Shown here piece by piece: positions 7,999 through 14,308 of a stretch of 25,466 nt of DNA. The position numbers and the translations under genes are program-made. Origin of the DNA: an uncultured Mailhella sp. (GTDB lineage Bacteria > Desulfobacterota > Desulfovibrionia > Desulfovibrionales > Desulfovibrionaceae); the NCBI RefSeq assembly GCF_905187505.1, contig NZ_CAJJIC010000025.1:1-25466 (forward strand), written 5' to 3'. Position 1 is the first letter of the stretch; every line of letters starts with the position of its first letter. The notes beneath the pieces are model-generated. The model ran no database searches. It saw only the letters and a program-made list of their open reading frames with translations, and was not told the origin of the DNA.

Positions 7999-8048
7999 TG
8001 AAATTCTTTTTCTATAATATTGACAGTGAAATTCTATTTCAATATAGT
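7999..8048 (+). promoter_or_regulatory. Strong sigma-70 promoter with palindromic operator (possible Fur-type box)
   Basis: TTGACA (8020-8025), 17-base spacer, TATAGT (8043-8048). The spacer contains the palindrome TGAAAT-TCT-ATTTCA (8027-8041), and an imperfect copy TGAAAT-TCT-TTTTCT lies 28 bases upstream at 7999-8013. On the minus strand TTGAAA (8042-8037) and TATTAT (8019-8014), also 17 bases apart, form an overlapping leftward promoter. A repressor on the palindrome would block both. The element has the TGA...TCA ends of a Fur 7-1-7 box but matches it only partly, so Fur family control is inferred, also from the iron-related genes downstream. The transcript would carry a leader of about 100 bases. 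Confidence 0.7.
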
Positions 8049-8154
8049 TCACTCCATGACGAAAGGCTGGCCCGGCTGAAACGGATGCGCGGGCTTCTCC
8101 GGAACGTGATGAAAACACGGGCAGGAACATGCTGCCCGAAGGAGAGATTGGGGT

Positions 8155-8412
8155 ATGAACGAGAATTTCAAGTATGGTCTGTTCTTTCTGGGAGGCGTTG
8201 CGCTCGGCGCCATCGGAGCCGTGGCGGTGAGCCGCGGCAAGCTGGACCTGAAGCCCTTTGCCACCGAGCTCGTGAGCCGCGGTCTTGACGCGAAGGATGC
8301 GCTCATGGCGAAGGCCGAGACCATGCGCGAGAACATGGAGGATCTGGTGGCCGAGGCCGAGGCCGCTTCCGAAAAGCGCCGCGTCCGCAGAGAGGAAGCG
8401 GAAGAGGCCTAG
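8155..8412 (+). CDS. Small single-pass membrane protein, DUF6110-like (ferrosome FezA-like)
   Basis: An 85-residue protein with one hydrophobic segment (about residues 7-26, 'YGLFFLGGVALGAIGAVAVS') containing a glycine zipper (G8, G13, G14, G18, G21) that could drive helix packing or oligomerisation. It is followed by a basic stretch and a charged, Glu/Lys/Arg-rich helix to the C-terminus (residues 35-85), probably a coiled coil. Length and layout resemble the DUF6110-type proteins encoded beside P1B-6 ATPases in clostridia, and the small membrane protein FezA of ferrosome operons; I rely on memory of these families, not on a search. The start has GGAGAG about 10 bases upstream. First gene of the operon, separated from the ATPase gene by an internal terminator-like hairpin, which suggests it is made in excess of the ATPase. 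Confidence 0.75.
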   Translation: MNENFKYGLFFLGGVALGAIGAVAVSRGKLDLKPFATELVSRGLDAKDALMAKAETMRENMEDLVAEAEAASEKRRVRREEAEEA

Positions 8413-8434
8413 GAGCGCCTTCCGCGCAGGCTGA

Positions 8435-8472
8435 GATCCGGCCGCCTTTCGTCGGCGGGCCGGGTCTTTTTT
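8435..8472 (+). terminator. Internal terminator / attenuator after the first gene of the metal operon
   Basis: GATCCGGCC-GCC (8435-8446) pairs with GGC-GGGCCGGGTC (8454-8466), allowing one G.T pair and a bulged G, followed directly by TTTTTT (to 8472). It lies between the small membrane protein gene and the ATPase gene and probably causes partial termination. Confidence 0.7.
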
Positions 8473-8570
8473 CAGGCGCGGATCGTCAGGTCCTACCGGG
8501 AGAGCGGCGCGCCCGCACGGATGCGCCGTCACCATCAGGACCGGAAACAGACTTCGTTCTGGAGAGAATC

Positions 8571-10637
8571 ATGGAATTTGTTCTGGTTCACCGCATTCCC
8601 GGCCGTGCACGTCTTCGCATGAAGGGCGCGTTCGGCGTGCGCACGGCCACGGCTCTGGCCGACGCTCTGGATGCTCTTGACGACATGGAGGGCGTGCGCG
8701 TCAATCCGCGCACGGGAAGCGTGCTGCTTCTCTATGCCGAGGAGGGCGTTTTCGACCGTGCCCGGGAGATTCTCGGCCGAGCCCGGAAGCTCGGAGAAAG
8801 GACGGTGCCCGCGCAGGCTTGCCGCAACGCAGAGAAGCCCGGCCTTTTCCCTTTTTTCCGCTATCTTTTCATAAGGCCGCTGCTGCCCATGGCCGTGAAC
8901 ATGGTCACGGCGTCTGCCCGCGCGCTGCCCTTTCTTCGTCGCTGCTTCTCTTCCCTTGTCCACGGCAGGCTCGACGTGGACGCTCTGGACGGCGCGGCCA
9001 TAGCCGTTTCCCTCGCGCGGCGCGACTTCGGCACCGTGGGCCTGCTCACGCTTCTGCTCGGATTCGGCGATGCGCTTGAGCGCTACACGCAGAAGAAGTC
9101 GCTGGAGAATCTGGCCTCGCATCTGGCGCTTCAGGTCGACAGAATCTGGGTGCGGCGCGACGGCGTCGAGACGCTCGTTCCCTTTGCCGGGCTTCGCGAA
9201 AGCGACCGCGTCATCGTGCGCGCCGGCAGCGCCGTGCCCGTGGACGGCGTGGTGGAGGAGGGAACGGCGCAGGTCAACGAGTCCTCCATGACCGGCGAGC
9301 CTTTGGGCGTCATGCGCGGCGTCGGTGCTTCGGTGTATGCCGGAACCGTGGTGGAAGCGGGCGAGATTGCGGTTCGGCCCACGAGCGTGGGCAGGGACAC
9401 GAGAATGCAGCAGATCGTGCGCTTCATCGAAAACGCCGAGCAGATGAAGGCGGGCGTTCAGGGACGCTTTGAAACTCTGGCCGACCGCGCCGTGCCCGTC
9501 ACCTTTGCCCTGGCGGGGCTGGTGTGGCTTTTCACGCGCAGCCTCACGCGCGCGGCGTCCGTGCTTCTGGTGGACTATTCCTGCGCCCTGCGTCTGGCCA
9601 CGCCGCTGGCCATACTTTCCGCCATGAACGAGGGCGTGAAGCGCCGCGTCATGGTCAAGGGCGGACGTTTTCTCGAAGCGCTTTCCACGGTGGACACCGT
9701 CGTTTTCGACAAGACGGGCACGCTCACGCAGTCGCGGCCCGAGGTGGCCCGCGTGGTTGCCGCCGAAGGCTTCGACGAGGACTTCGTGCTGCGGCTTTCC
9801 GCCTGCCTTGAGGAGCACTTTCCGCATCCCGTGGCGCGTGCCGTGGTGCACGGCGCGGAGCGGCGGAACCTGCGTCACGAAGAGGAGCATACCGACGTGG
9901 AATACGTGGTGGCCCACGGCATCGCCTCGCAGTGGAGGGGCAGAAGGGTGCTGCTCGGCAGCCGTCACTACGTTGCGCAGGATGAGGGCGTGGATGTCGC
10001 CCCCCTGGACGGCGCGGCGGCGGCACTCTCCCGCGAGGGGTATTCACTGCTGTATCTTTCCGTGGACGGAAGGGTTGCGGGCATCATTGCCGTGGAGGAT
10101 CCCGTGCGGCCCGAGAGTGCGGTTCTGGTGGAAAGGCTGCGCGCCATGGGCGTTTCGCGCGTCGTCATGCTCACGGGCGATGATGAGCGCACGGCCTCGG
10201 CCGTGGCCGCAAGGCTCGGCATCACGGAGTACTGCGCGCAGGTTCTGCCCGAGGACAAGGCCCGCGTGGTGCGCGCCCTCAGGGACGAGGGGCGTGTCGT
10301 GCTCATGATAGGCGACGGCATCAACGACTCTCCGGCGCTTTCCACGGCGGACGTGGGCGTGACGCTGCGCGACGGCTCGGACCTCGCCCGGGAAGTGGCC
10401 GACGTGGTGCTCATGGGCGGCTCCTTGAATCAGCTCGTCACTGCGCTGGAGCTCGGCCGCGGAGCCATGCGGCGCATCCATGTCAACTTCGCGGCCACCA
10501 TGGCGCTCAATTCCGCGTTTCTGTTCGGAGGGCTGACCGGTCTGCTCAGGCCGGGCGCATCGGCCGTGCTCCATAACCTGACTACGATCGGCGTGTCGCT
10601 GAACGCCATGCGTCCGGTCCTTTCCCGGGAGGAATGA
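8571..10637 (+). CDS. fezB: P1B-type metal-transporting ATPase, P1B-6 / FezB-like
   Basis: ATP-driven metal pump of 688 residues. Domains: an N-terminal ferredoxin-like domain (1 to about 90) with GRARLR at residues 11-16 and 'VNPRTGSVLLLY' at 44-55 but no CxxC metal site; membrane helices at about 100-170; actuator domain with TGEP near 241; two further helices, where the usual metal-site CPC is replaced by S337-C338-A339; then the phosphorylation motif DKTGTLT with the aspartate near residue 380, the nucleotide-domain 'HPVARA', 'TGDDERTASA', and GDGIND near 581; two C-terminal helices. The SC-type membrane motif plus the GRxRLR domain fits P1B-6 ATPases, the family of FezB, which loads iron into the membrane-bound ferrosome of Desulfovibrio magneticus and others. 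Assignment to that subfamily is by motif memory. GGAGAG precedes the ATG. The next gene starts one base after the stop. Confidence 0.85.
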   Translation: MEFVLVHRIPGRARLRMKGAFGVRTATALADALDALDDMEGVRVNPRTGSVLLLYAEEGVFDRAREILGRARKLGERTVPAQACRNAEKPGLFPFFRYLFIRPLLPMAVNMVTASARALPFLRRCFSSLVHGRLDVDALDGAAIAVSLARRDFGTVGLLTLLLGFGDALERYTQKKSLENLASHLALQVDRIWVRRDGVETLVPFAGLRESDRVIVRAGSAVPVDGVVEEGTAQVNESSMTGEPLGVMRGVGASVYAGTVVEAGEIAVRPTSVGRDTRMQQIVRFIENAEQMKAGVQGRFETLADRAVPVTFALAGLVWLFTRSLTRAASVLLVDYSCALRLATPLAILSAMNEGVKRRVMVKGGRFLEALSTVDTVVFDKTGTLTQSRPEVARVVAAEGFDEDFVLRLSACLEEHFPHPVARAVVHGAERRNLRHEEEHTDVEYVVAHGIASQWRGRRVLLGSRHYVAQDEGVDVAPLDGAAAALSREGYSLLYLSVDGRVAGIIAVEDPVRPESAVLVERLRAMGVSRVVMLTGDDERTASAVAARLGITEYCAQVLPEDKARVVRALRDEGRVVLMIGDGINDSPALSTADVGVTLRDGSDLAREVADVVLMGGSLNQLVTALELGRGAMRRIHVNFAATMALNSAFLFGGLTGLLRPGASAVLHNLTTIGVSLNAMRPVLSREE

Positions 10638-10638
10638 C

Positions 10639-11106
10639 ATGAGTTCCGTTTTCGATTATGTCGTGAGCTTCGTCGACGGCCGCGTGCGTCTGCGCCACGA
10701 TGCGCTGAAGAATCCCGACGTTGCCGCCATGGCGGAAGCTGCCGCGGGCGGCATCGACGGCGTGACGGGCGCGGTGGTCAATCCCGTCACGGGTTCCTTG
10801 CTTGTTTTTTACGATCCTGAAAAGCTTTCCCGGGAGGAGCTTGCGGCTCTTGCCCGGGAGTGGGCCGTGCTTCTGCCGGAGGAGAAAGCCGCGAAGAAGA
10901 ACGGCCGTTCGCCGGAATGCGGCTGCGTGTCGGCGCTTCTCGGCAAAAAGGCCGTGCGTCTTGTGGACCGTGCTCTTCTCATTTCCCTGCTTGTTTCTCT
11001 CGCGGGAGCGGCCGCGGGCATGGGAACTCTGCACCGCGCGGCGGGAGCGGCCTTTGCCCTTGCGAGCGTGCAGCACGTGGCCGCGCATCGAAGGGCCCTG
11101 TGGTGA
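10639..11106 (+). CDS. HMA-like-domain membrane protein (ferrosome FezC-like)
   Basis: A 155-residue protein. Residues 1 to about 85 repeat the N-terminal domain of the upstream ATPase: GRVRLR at 14-19 (ATPase GRARLR), 'GAVVNPVTGSLLVFYDPE' at 44-61 (ATPase 'VRVNPRTGSVLLLYAE'), so both are the same ferredoxin-like fold, without a CxxC site. A linker with 'CGC' at about 94-96 follows, then one or two hydrophobic segments (about 113-145) ending in a short basic tail. The protein is probably anchored in the same membrane as the ATPase and could interact with it or with phosphate or polyphosphate through the arginines; this is inference. Ferrosome operons encode a protein of this type (FezC) with a heavy-metal-associated-like domain. 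It starts one base after the ATPase stop, with GGGAGG inside the end of that gene, and its stop overlaps the GTG of the next gene. Confidence 0.8.
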   Translation: MSSVFDYVVSFVDGRVRLRHDALKNPDVAAMAEAAAGGIDGVTGAVVNPVTGSLLVFYDPEKLSREELAALAREWAVLLPEEKAAKKNGRSPECGCVSALLGKKAVRLVDRALLISLLVSLAGAAAGMGTLHRAAGAAFALASVQHVAAHRRALW

Positions 11107-11567
11107 GCGACGCGACGCGTGCGCTCAAGCGCCTTGTGCGTCGTGCAGGACGCGTGCTGGCGACGGGACTTTGCGCCGCCCTGGCCCTGGCCGTCGTCGC
11201 CATGGCGCTGGCCGTGCTCGCTCAGGCTCTTGCCGTTCTGGCCGTGGCGCTGCTTGCTCTTGCGCTGCTTCTTCCGCATCCGCTCTCGTGGTATGCCGCG
11301 CAGGGCGGCGCGGCCGCGGGCGCGTTTTTTCATGCGCTTCTCGATTCCTTCGGGGGCTTCGGGCCGCCTTCCTCCCGGCGTCGGGAGCGGCGAGAATCCG
11401 ACCGGACGGGAGCCGCCGGGCAGGGGCGGGCGCACGGCGGCGGGCCGGAGTCTTCCGGCCCCGCCTTCCGGCAGGAGAAGACGCGTCGGGCAGGTAAGTC
11501 CCCTGCGCCGGACGACCATGAAGGCGGCGCCTCCGGGAGCGCGGAAGCTTCCGAAACGCGCGGCTGA
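11103..11567 (+). CDS. Hydrophobic protein with disordered basic tail, last gene of the metal operon
   Basis: I do not recognise this 154-residue protein. It starts at a GTG whose last two bases are part of the previous stop (GTGA overlap), typical of translational coupling; the open frame extends further upstream, but only inside the previous gene. After a short basic start, residues about 15-58 are an almost unbroken Ala/Leu/Val run that could span the membrane twice or insert as a hairpin. A short 'PHPLSWYAAQGGAAAGAFFH' segment follows. From about residue 85 to the end the chain is rich in Arg, Gly, Pro, Ser and Glu with no hydrophobic core, so it is probably disordered. The layout (membrane hairpin plus tail) would fit a membrane-shaping or scaffold protein of the organelle, but this is a guess. 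A strong terminator follows directly. Codon use is like its neighbours. Confidence 0.6.
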   Translation: MSDATRALKRLVRRAGRVLATGLCAALALAVVAMALAVLAQALAVLAVALLALALLLPHPLSWYAAQGGAAAGAFFHALLDSFGGFGPPSSRRRERRESDRTGAAGQGRAHGGGPESSGPAFRQEKTRRAGKSPAPDDHEGGASGSAEASETRG

Positions 11568-11580
11568 CGGATTCTCATCA

Positions 11581-11621
11581 GAAAAAGCCCTTCCGAACGA
11601 TTCGGAAGGGCTTTTTCTTTC
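11581..11621. terminator. Bidirectional terminator between the metal operon and the cyclophilin gene
   Basis: Perfect 17-bp inverted repeat GAAAAAGCCCTTCCGAA (11581-11597) / TTCGGAAGGGCTTTTTC (11601-11617), three-base loop, with A run on the left and T run on the right. It serves the rightward operon ending at 11567 and the leftward gene ending at 11660. Confidence 0.95.
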
Positions 11622-11659
11622 TTCATGGGCGTCCGTCTCCGGGACGGACTTGGAGGCGT

Positions 11660-12238
11660 CTAGTCGATGACGGCCTTCTTGATGATGACCGGTTCAACCG
11701 GCACGTCCCTGTGGGGATAGTGCGAGGTGGTGGGCACGCCGGCGATGGCGTCCACCACGTCCTGCCCCTTCACCACCTTGCCGAACACGGCATAGCCCCA
11801 GCCCTGCATGGTGGGAGCGGTGAAGTTGAGGAAGCCGTTGTCGGCCACGTTGATGAAGAACTGGGCCGTGGCGGAGTGAGGAGCCTGCGTGCGCGCCATG
11901 GCGATGGTGTAGGTGTCGTTCTTCAGGCCGTTGTTGGCCTCGTTTTCAATGGGTTCGCGGGTGGGCTTCTGCACCATGTCCTTGTCGAAGCCGCCGCCCT
12001 GGATCATGAATCCCGGGATGACGCGGTGGAAGATGGTGCCGTCGTAGAAGCCGGACTTCACGTATTCAAGAAAGTTCGCGGTGGTCTTGGGAGCCTTTTC
12101 GGCGTCGAGTTCAAGGACGATGTCGCCTTTGCTGGTCTGAAGCGTGACCATGGTCTTTCCTCCGGCCTGAGCCTGACACGCCGGGCCGAACACGAGTGCG
12201 GCCGCGAGCAGCAGGCAGGACAATAGAATGTTGCGCAT
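11660..12238 (-). CDS. ppiA: Periplasmic peptidyl-prolyl cis-trans isomerase, cyclophilin type
   Basis: Cyclophilin that speeds proline isomerisation during folding of exported proteins. The 192-residue protein begins with a signal peptide (residues 1 to about 25: two residues, basic R2, hydrophobic 'LLSCLLLAAALVFG', cleavage probably after 'CQAQA'). The mature part is a single cyclophilin domain with 'FHRVIPGFMIQGGGF' (catalytic arginine), 'QFFINVADNGFLNF' and 'GWGYAVFGKVVKG'. Length equals the periplasmic enzyme of E. coli (190). I chose the ATG at 12238 because it begins the signal peptide and follows GGAG; a longer frame to 12355 adds a non-signal-like extension. Monocistronic, facing the metal operon across a shared terminator and divergent from the DUF554 gene. 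Confidence 0.93.
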   Translation of the reverse strand: MRNILLSCLLLAAALVFGPACQAQAGGKTMVTLQTSKGDIVLELDAEKAPKTTANFLEYVKSGFYDGTIFHRVIPGFMIQGGGFDKDMVQKPTREPIENEANNGLKNDTYTIAMARTQAPHSATAQFFINVADNGFLNFTAPTMQGWGYAVFGKVVKGQDVVDAIAGVPTTSHYPHRDVPVEPVIIKKAVID

Positions 12239-12281
12239 GTGGTTTCTCCATGATGCATAGAAAATATGCGTCGCCTGTTCT

Positions 12282-12308
12282 TGTATAGGAAGTGGCGCAA
12301 GTTGGCAA
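12282..12308 (-). promoter_or_regulatory. Possible promoter of the cyclophilin gene
   Basis: On the minus strand TTGCCA (12308-12303) and TATACA (12287-12282), with a spacer of 15, shorter than ideal, located 44 bases before the start codon. Weak evidence. Confidence 0.35.
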
Positions 12309-12393
12309 CGCCGGAGCGCGGAGAAGGCCCGGCGACGGGGGTTACCTGCCGACATGATTTATGGTATGAAAGGCGCACCGAGCTGGAGGACAT

Positions 12394-13074
12394 ATGATAG
12401 GTACCATCGTCAACACTGCGGCCATACTCTGCGGGAGCGTGCTGGGAAGCGTGCTGCGCAGAGGAATCAAGGAAAAGTATCAGCACGCCCTCTTTGACGC
12501 CATGGGCTTTTCCGCCGTGGCCATAGGCGTGAACGCCGTGGTGTCCAACATGCCGAACAGCCGCTATCCGGTGCTGTTCATCCTGAGCATGGCCATCGGC
12601 AGCTTTCTCGGCGCGGTGTGGGACTGGGACGGCAAGTTTCAGAACTTTGCCCGCCGCATGGGCAGTTCCGACCTCGGCCGGGGCCTGGCCACGGCCATAC
12701 TGCTGTTCTGCATAGGCACGCTTTCCATACTCGGCCCCATAGAGAGCGCCGTGCATGGGAACCACACCTTCCTCTTCACCAACGCCACGCTCGATTTCGT
12801 CACCTCCATGGTGCTCGCCTCCACCTACGGTCTCGGCATAGCCTTTGCCGCGCCCGTGCTGTTCTGCTGGCAGGGCGGACTGTACCTTCTCGGACTGTGG
12901 CTCGGCTCCTTCGTGCCGCGCGACCTTCTTACCGAAGTGTCCATAGTGGGCGGCATACTCATTCTGGTGTCCGGCGTCTCCATGCTCCGCATCAAGGACT
13001 GCAAGACGCTGAACATGCTGCCGTCGCTGTTTGTCAGCATCATTCTCTACGGTCTGGCGGTCGCGTTGCTGTAG
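12394..13074 (+). CDS. DUF554 family (YqgA-like) integral membrane protein
   Basis: Conserved membrane protein of unknown function, 226 residues, with about six to seven hydrophobic segments. It starts with the family's typical 'MIGTIVNTAAILCGSVLG', and further shows 'FCIGTLSILGPIESA' and 'ATLDFVTSMVLASTYGLGIA', both hallmarks of DUF554 (E. coli YqgA, B. subtilis YdfK). GGAGG stands directly before the ATG. The protein is of full family length. A hydroxyacid dehydrogenase gene follows after 37 bases on the same strand, so the two may be cotranscribed, but there is no known functional link. Small-molecule transport is sometimes supposed for the family; nothing here shows a substrate. Confidence 0.9.
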   Translation: MIGTIVNTAAILCGSVLGSVLRRGIKEKYQHALFDAMGFSAVAIGVNAVVSNMPNSRYPVLFILSMAIGSFLGAVWDWDGKFQNFARRMGSSDLGRGLATAILLFCIGTLSILGPIESAVHGNHTFLFTNATLDFVTSMVLASTYGLGIAFAAPVLFCWQGGLYLLGLWLGSFVPRDLLTEVSIVGGILILVSGVSMLRIKDCKTLNMLPSLFVSIILYGLAVALL

Positions 13075-13111
13075 GCCGTCTCCTTCCCATGATTTTCTTT
13101 CGGAGATCCCC

Positions 13112-14092
13112 ATGAACATTACCGTTTTTGAAGTCAGCCCCGACGAGAGGCAGGAACTTGAACTTCTCTCCCGCACGCTGCCCGTCACCCTGCGCCTTGT
13201 GGAAGGGAATCTTTCCATGGAAACGCTCTCCCTTGCCGAAGGCGCGGAAGGCGTGTCCACGCTCGGCCGCAGCCGTCTCGACCGTCCCATGCTCGAGGCT
13301 CTCGGAAAGCTCGGCGTGCGCTATCTTTCCACGCGTACCATAGGCGTGGATCACATCGACGTCGCCGCCGCCCGCGAGCTCGGCATACGGGTGAGCCATG
13401 CCGCCTATCCGCCCGCGGCCGTGGCGGACTTCACCGTCATGCTCATGCTTCTCGTGCTGCGTCATTACAAGCCCGCCATGTGGCGTCAGAACGTGAACGA
13501 CTACTCGCTGAAAGGCCTCATGGGCCGCAGCCTGCACAGCCTCACCGTGGGCGTCGTGGGCACGGGCAGCATAGGTGCCGCCGTCATCCGCAACCTTTCC
13601 GGCTTCGGCTGCCGCATCCTGGCCTACAACCTTGCGGACTGCGAGGAGCTTCATCCCTACGCCGACTTCGTGGATCTCGACACACTCTACCGGGAAAGCG
13701 ACGTCATCACCTTCCACGTGCCCGCCACGCCCGAAACCCGCCGCATGGTCAACAGGGAGAGCCTTGCCCGCATGAAGGACGGCGTGGTGCTCATCAACAC
13801 GGCGCGGGGCGAGCTCATGGACATCGACGCCATTACCGAGGGCATAGAGACGGAGAAGATAGGCTCCCTGGCCATGGACGTGTTCGAGCACGAGCAGGGC
13901 ATTTATCATGCCGACCGCAAGACCGACATCCTCAAGAACAAGGACATGGTCTATCTGCGTCAGTTCCCCAACGTGGTGCTGACCCAGCACATGGCCTTCT
14001 ATACCGAAGAGTCCATCGTGAGCATGGTGGACTGCGGCATTCACAGCCTTCTCGACATGAAGGAAGGACGAAAGACCCGTCTGGAACTGTAG
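13112..14092 (+). CDS. D-2-hydroxyacid dehydrogenase (VanH / D-lactate dehydrogenase type)
   Basis: NAD-dependent reductase of 2-oxoacids to D-2-hydroxyacids, 326 residues. Substrate-binding halves surround a Rossmann domain with 'GVVGTGSIG' at about 148-156. Catalytic residues are visible: Arg in 'NTARGELMD', Glu in 'DVFEHEQGIYH', His in 'TQHMAFYTEES'. 'RTIGVDHIDVAAARELGI' and 'YPPAAVADFTVMLML' resemble D-lactate dehydrogenase LdhA and VanH, which supplies D-lactate for vancomycin-resistant peptidoglycan. There are no vanA/vanX-type genes nearby, so a fermentative D-lactate enzyme (pyruvate to D-lactate) is more likely. The ATG at 13112 follows GGAG; an in-frame start at 13031 lies inside the DUF554 gene. 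The NhaC-family gene follows after 216 bases and might exchange the product. Confidence 0.88.
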   Translation: MNITVFEVSPDERQELELLSRTLPVTLRLVEGNLSMETLSLAEGAEGVSTLGRSRLDRPMLEALGKLGVRYLSTRTIGVDHIDVAAARELGIRVSHAAYPPAAVADFTVMLMLLVLRHYKPAMWRQNVNDYSLKGLMGRSLHSLTVGVVGTGSIGAAVIRNLSGFGCRILAYNLADCEELHPYADFVDLDTLYRESDVITFHVPATPETRRMVNRESLARMKDGVVLINTARGELMDIDAITEGIETEKIGSLAMDVFEHEQGIYHADRKTDILKNKDMVYLRQFPNVVLTQHMAFYTEESIVSMVDCGIHSLLDMKEGRKTRLEL

Positions 14093-14095
14093 CGT

Positions 14096-14117
14096 TTCGT
14101 GCGAATGCGCGCACGAA
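14096..14117 (+). terminator. Hairpin after the dehydrogenase gene, weak terminator
   Basis: TTCGTGCG (14096-14103) pairs with CGCACGAA (14110-14117), starting four bases after the stop. The following bases (GGCGTTCTTCTCC) are only moderately T-rich. Confidence 0.4.
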
Positions 14118-14260
14118 GGCGTTCTTCTCCGAAAAAAACGGCGCAGGACTGTCCTCTGCGGAGGATGCGGAACGTTCTTTTCCCTGCCTGCGCATGAAGA
14201 CTCCGAGCGGAACCGCAATCCGGCAGCGGGAAGGCGGTTTTGTCGAAGATATTGGGAAAG

Positions 14261-14279
14261 GCCCGTCGCAAGGACGGGC
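14261..14279 (+). promoter_or_regulatory. Hairpin in the leader of the NhaC-family gene
   Basis: GCCCGTC (14261-14267) pairs with GACGGGC (14273-14279), 29 bases before the ATG, and a T5 run follows at about 14290. It could act as an attenuator or as a 5' mRNA stabiliser; function unknown. Confidence 0.35.
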
Positions 14280-14308
14280 AGGGAAGACTTTTTACCAAAG
14301 GATTCATT

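Noticed and set aside
7664..8017. Possible small proteins in the gap before the metal operon (also 7827-8288)
   Set aside because: No ribosome site, basic low-complexity translation, and the second overlaps the promoter and the better-supported first gene in another frame.
13112..14092. Vancomycin-resistance vanH
   Set aside because: Similarity is real but no vanA, vanB or vanX gene is near; a metabolic D-hydroxyacid dehydrogenase is simpler.
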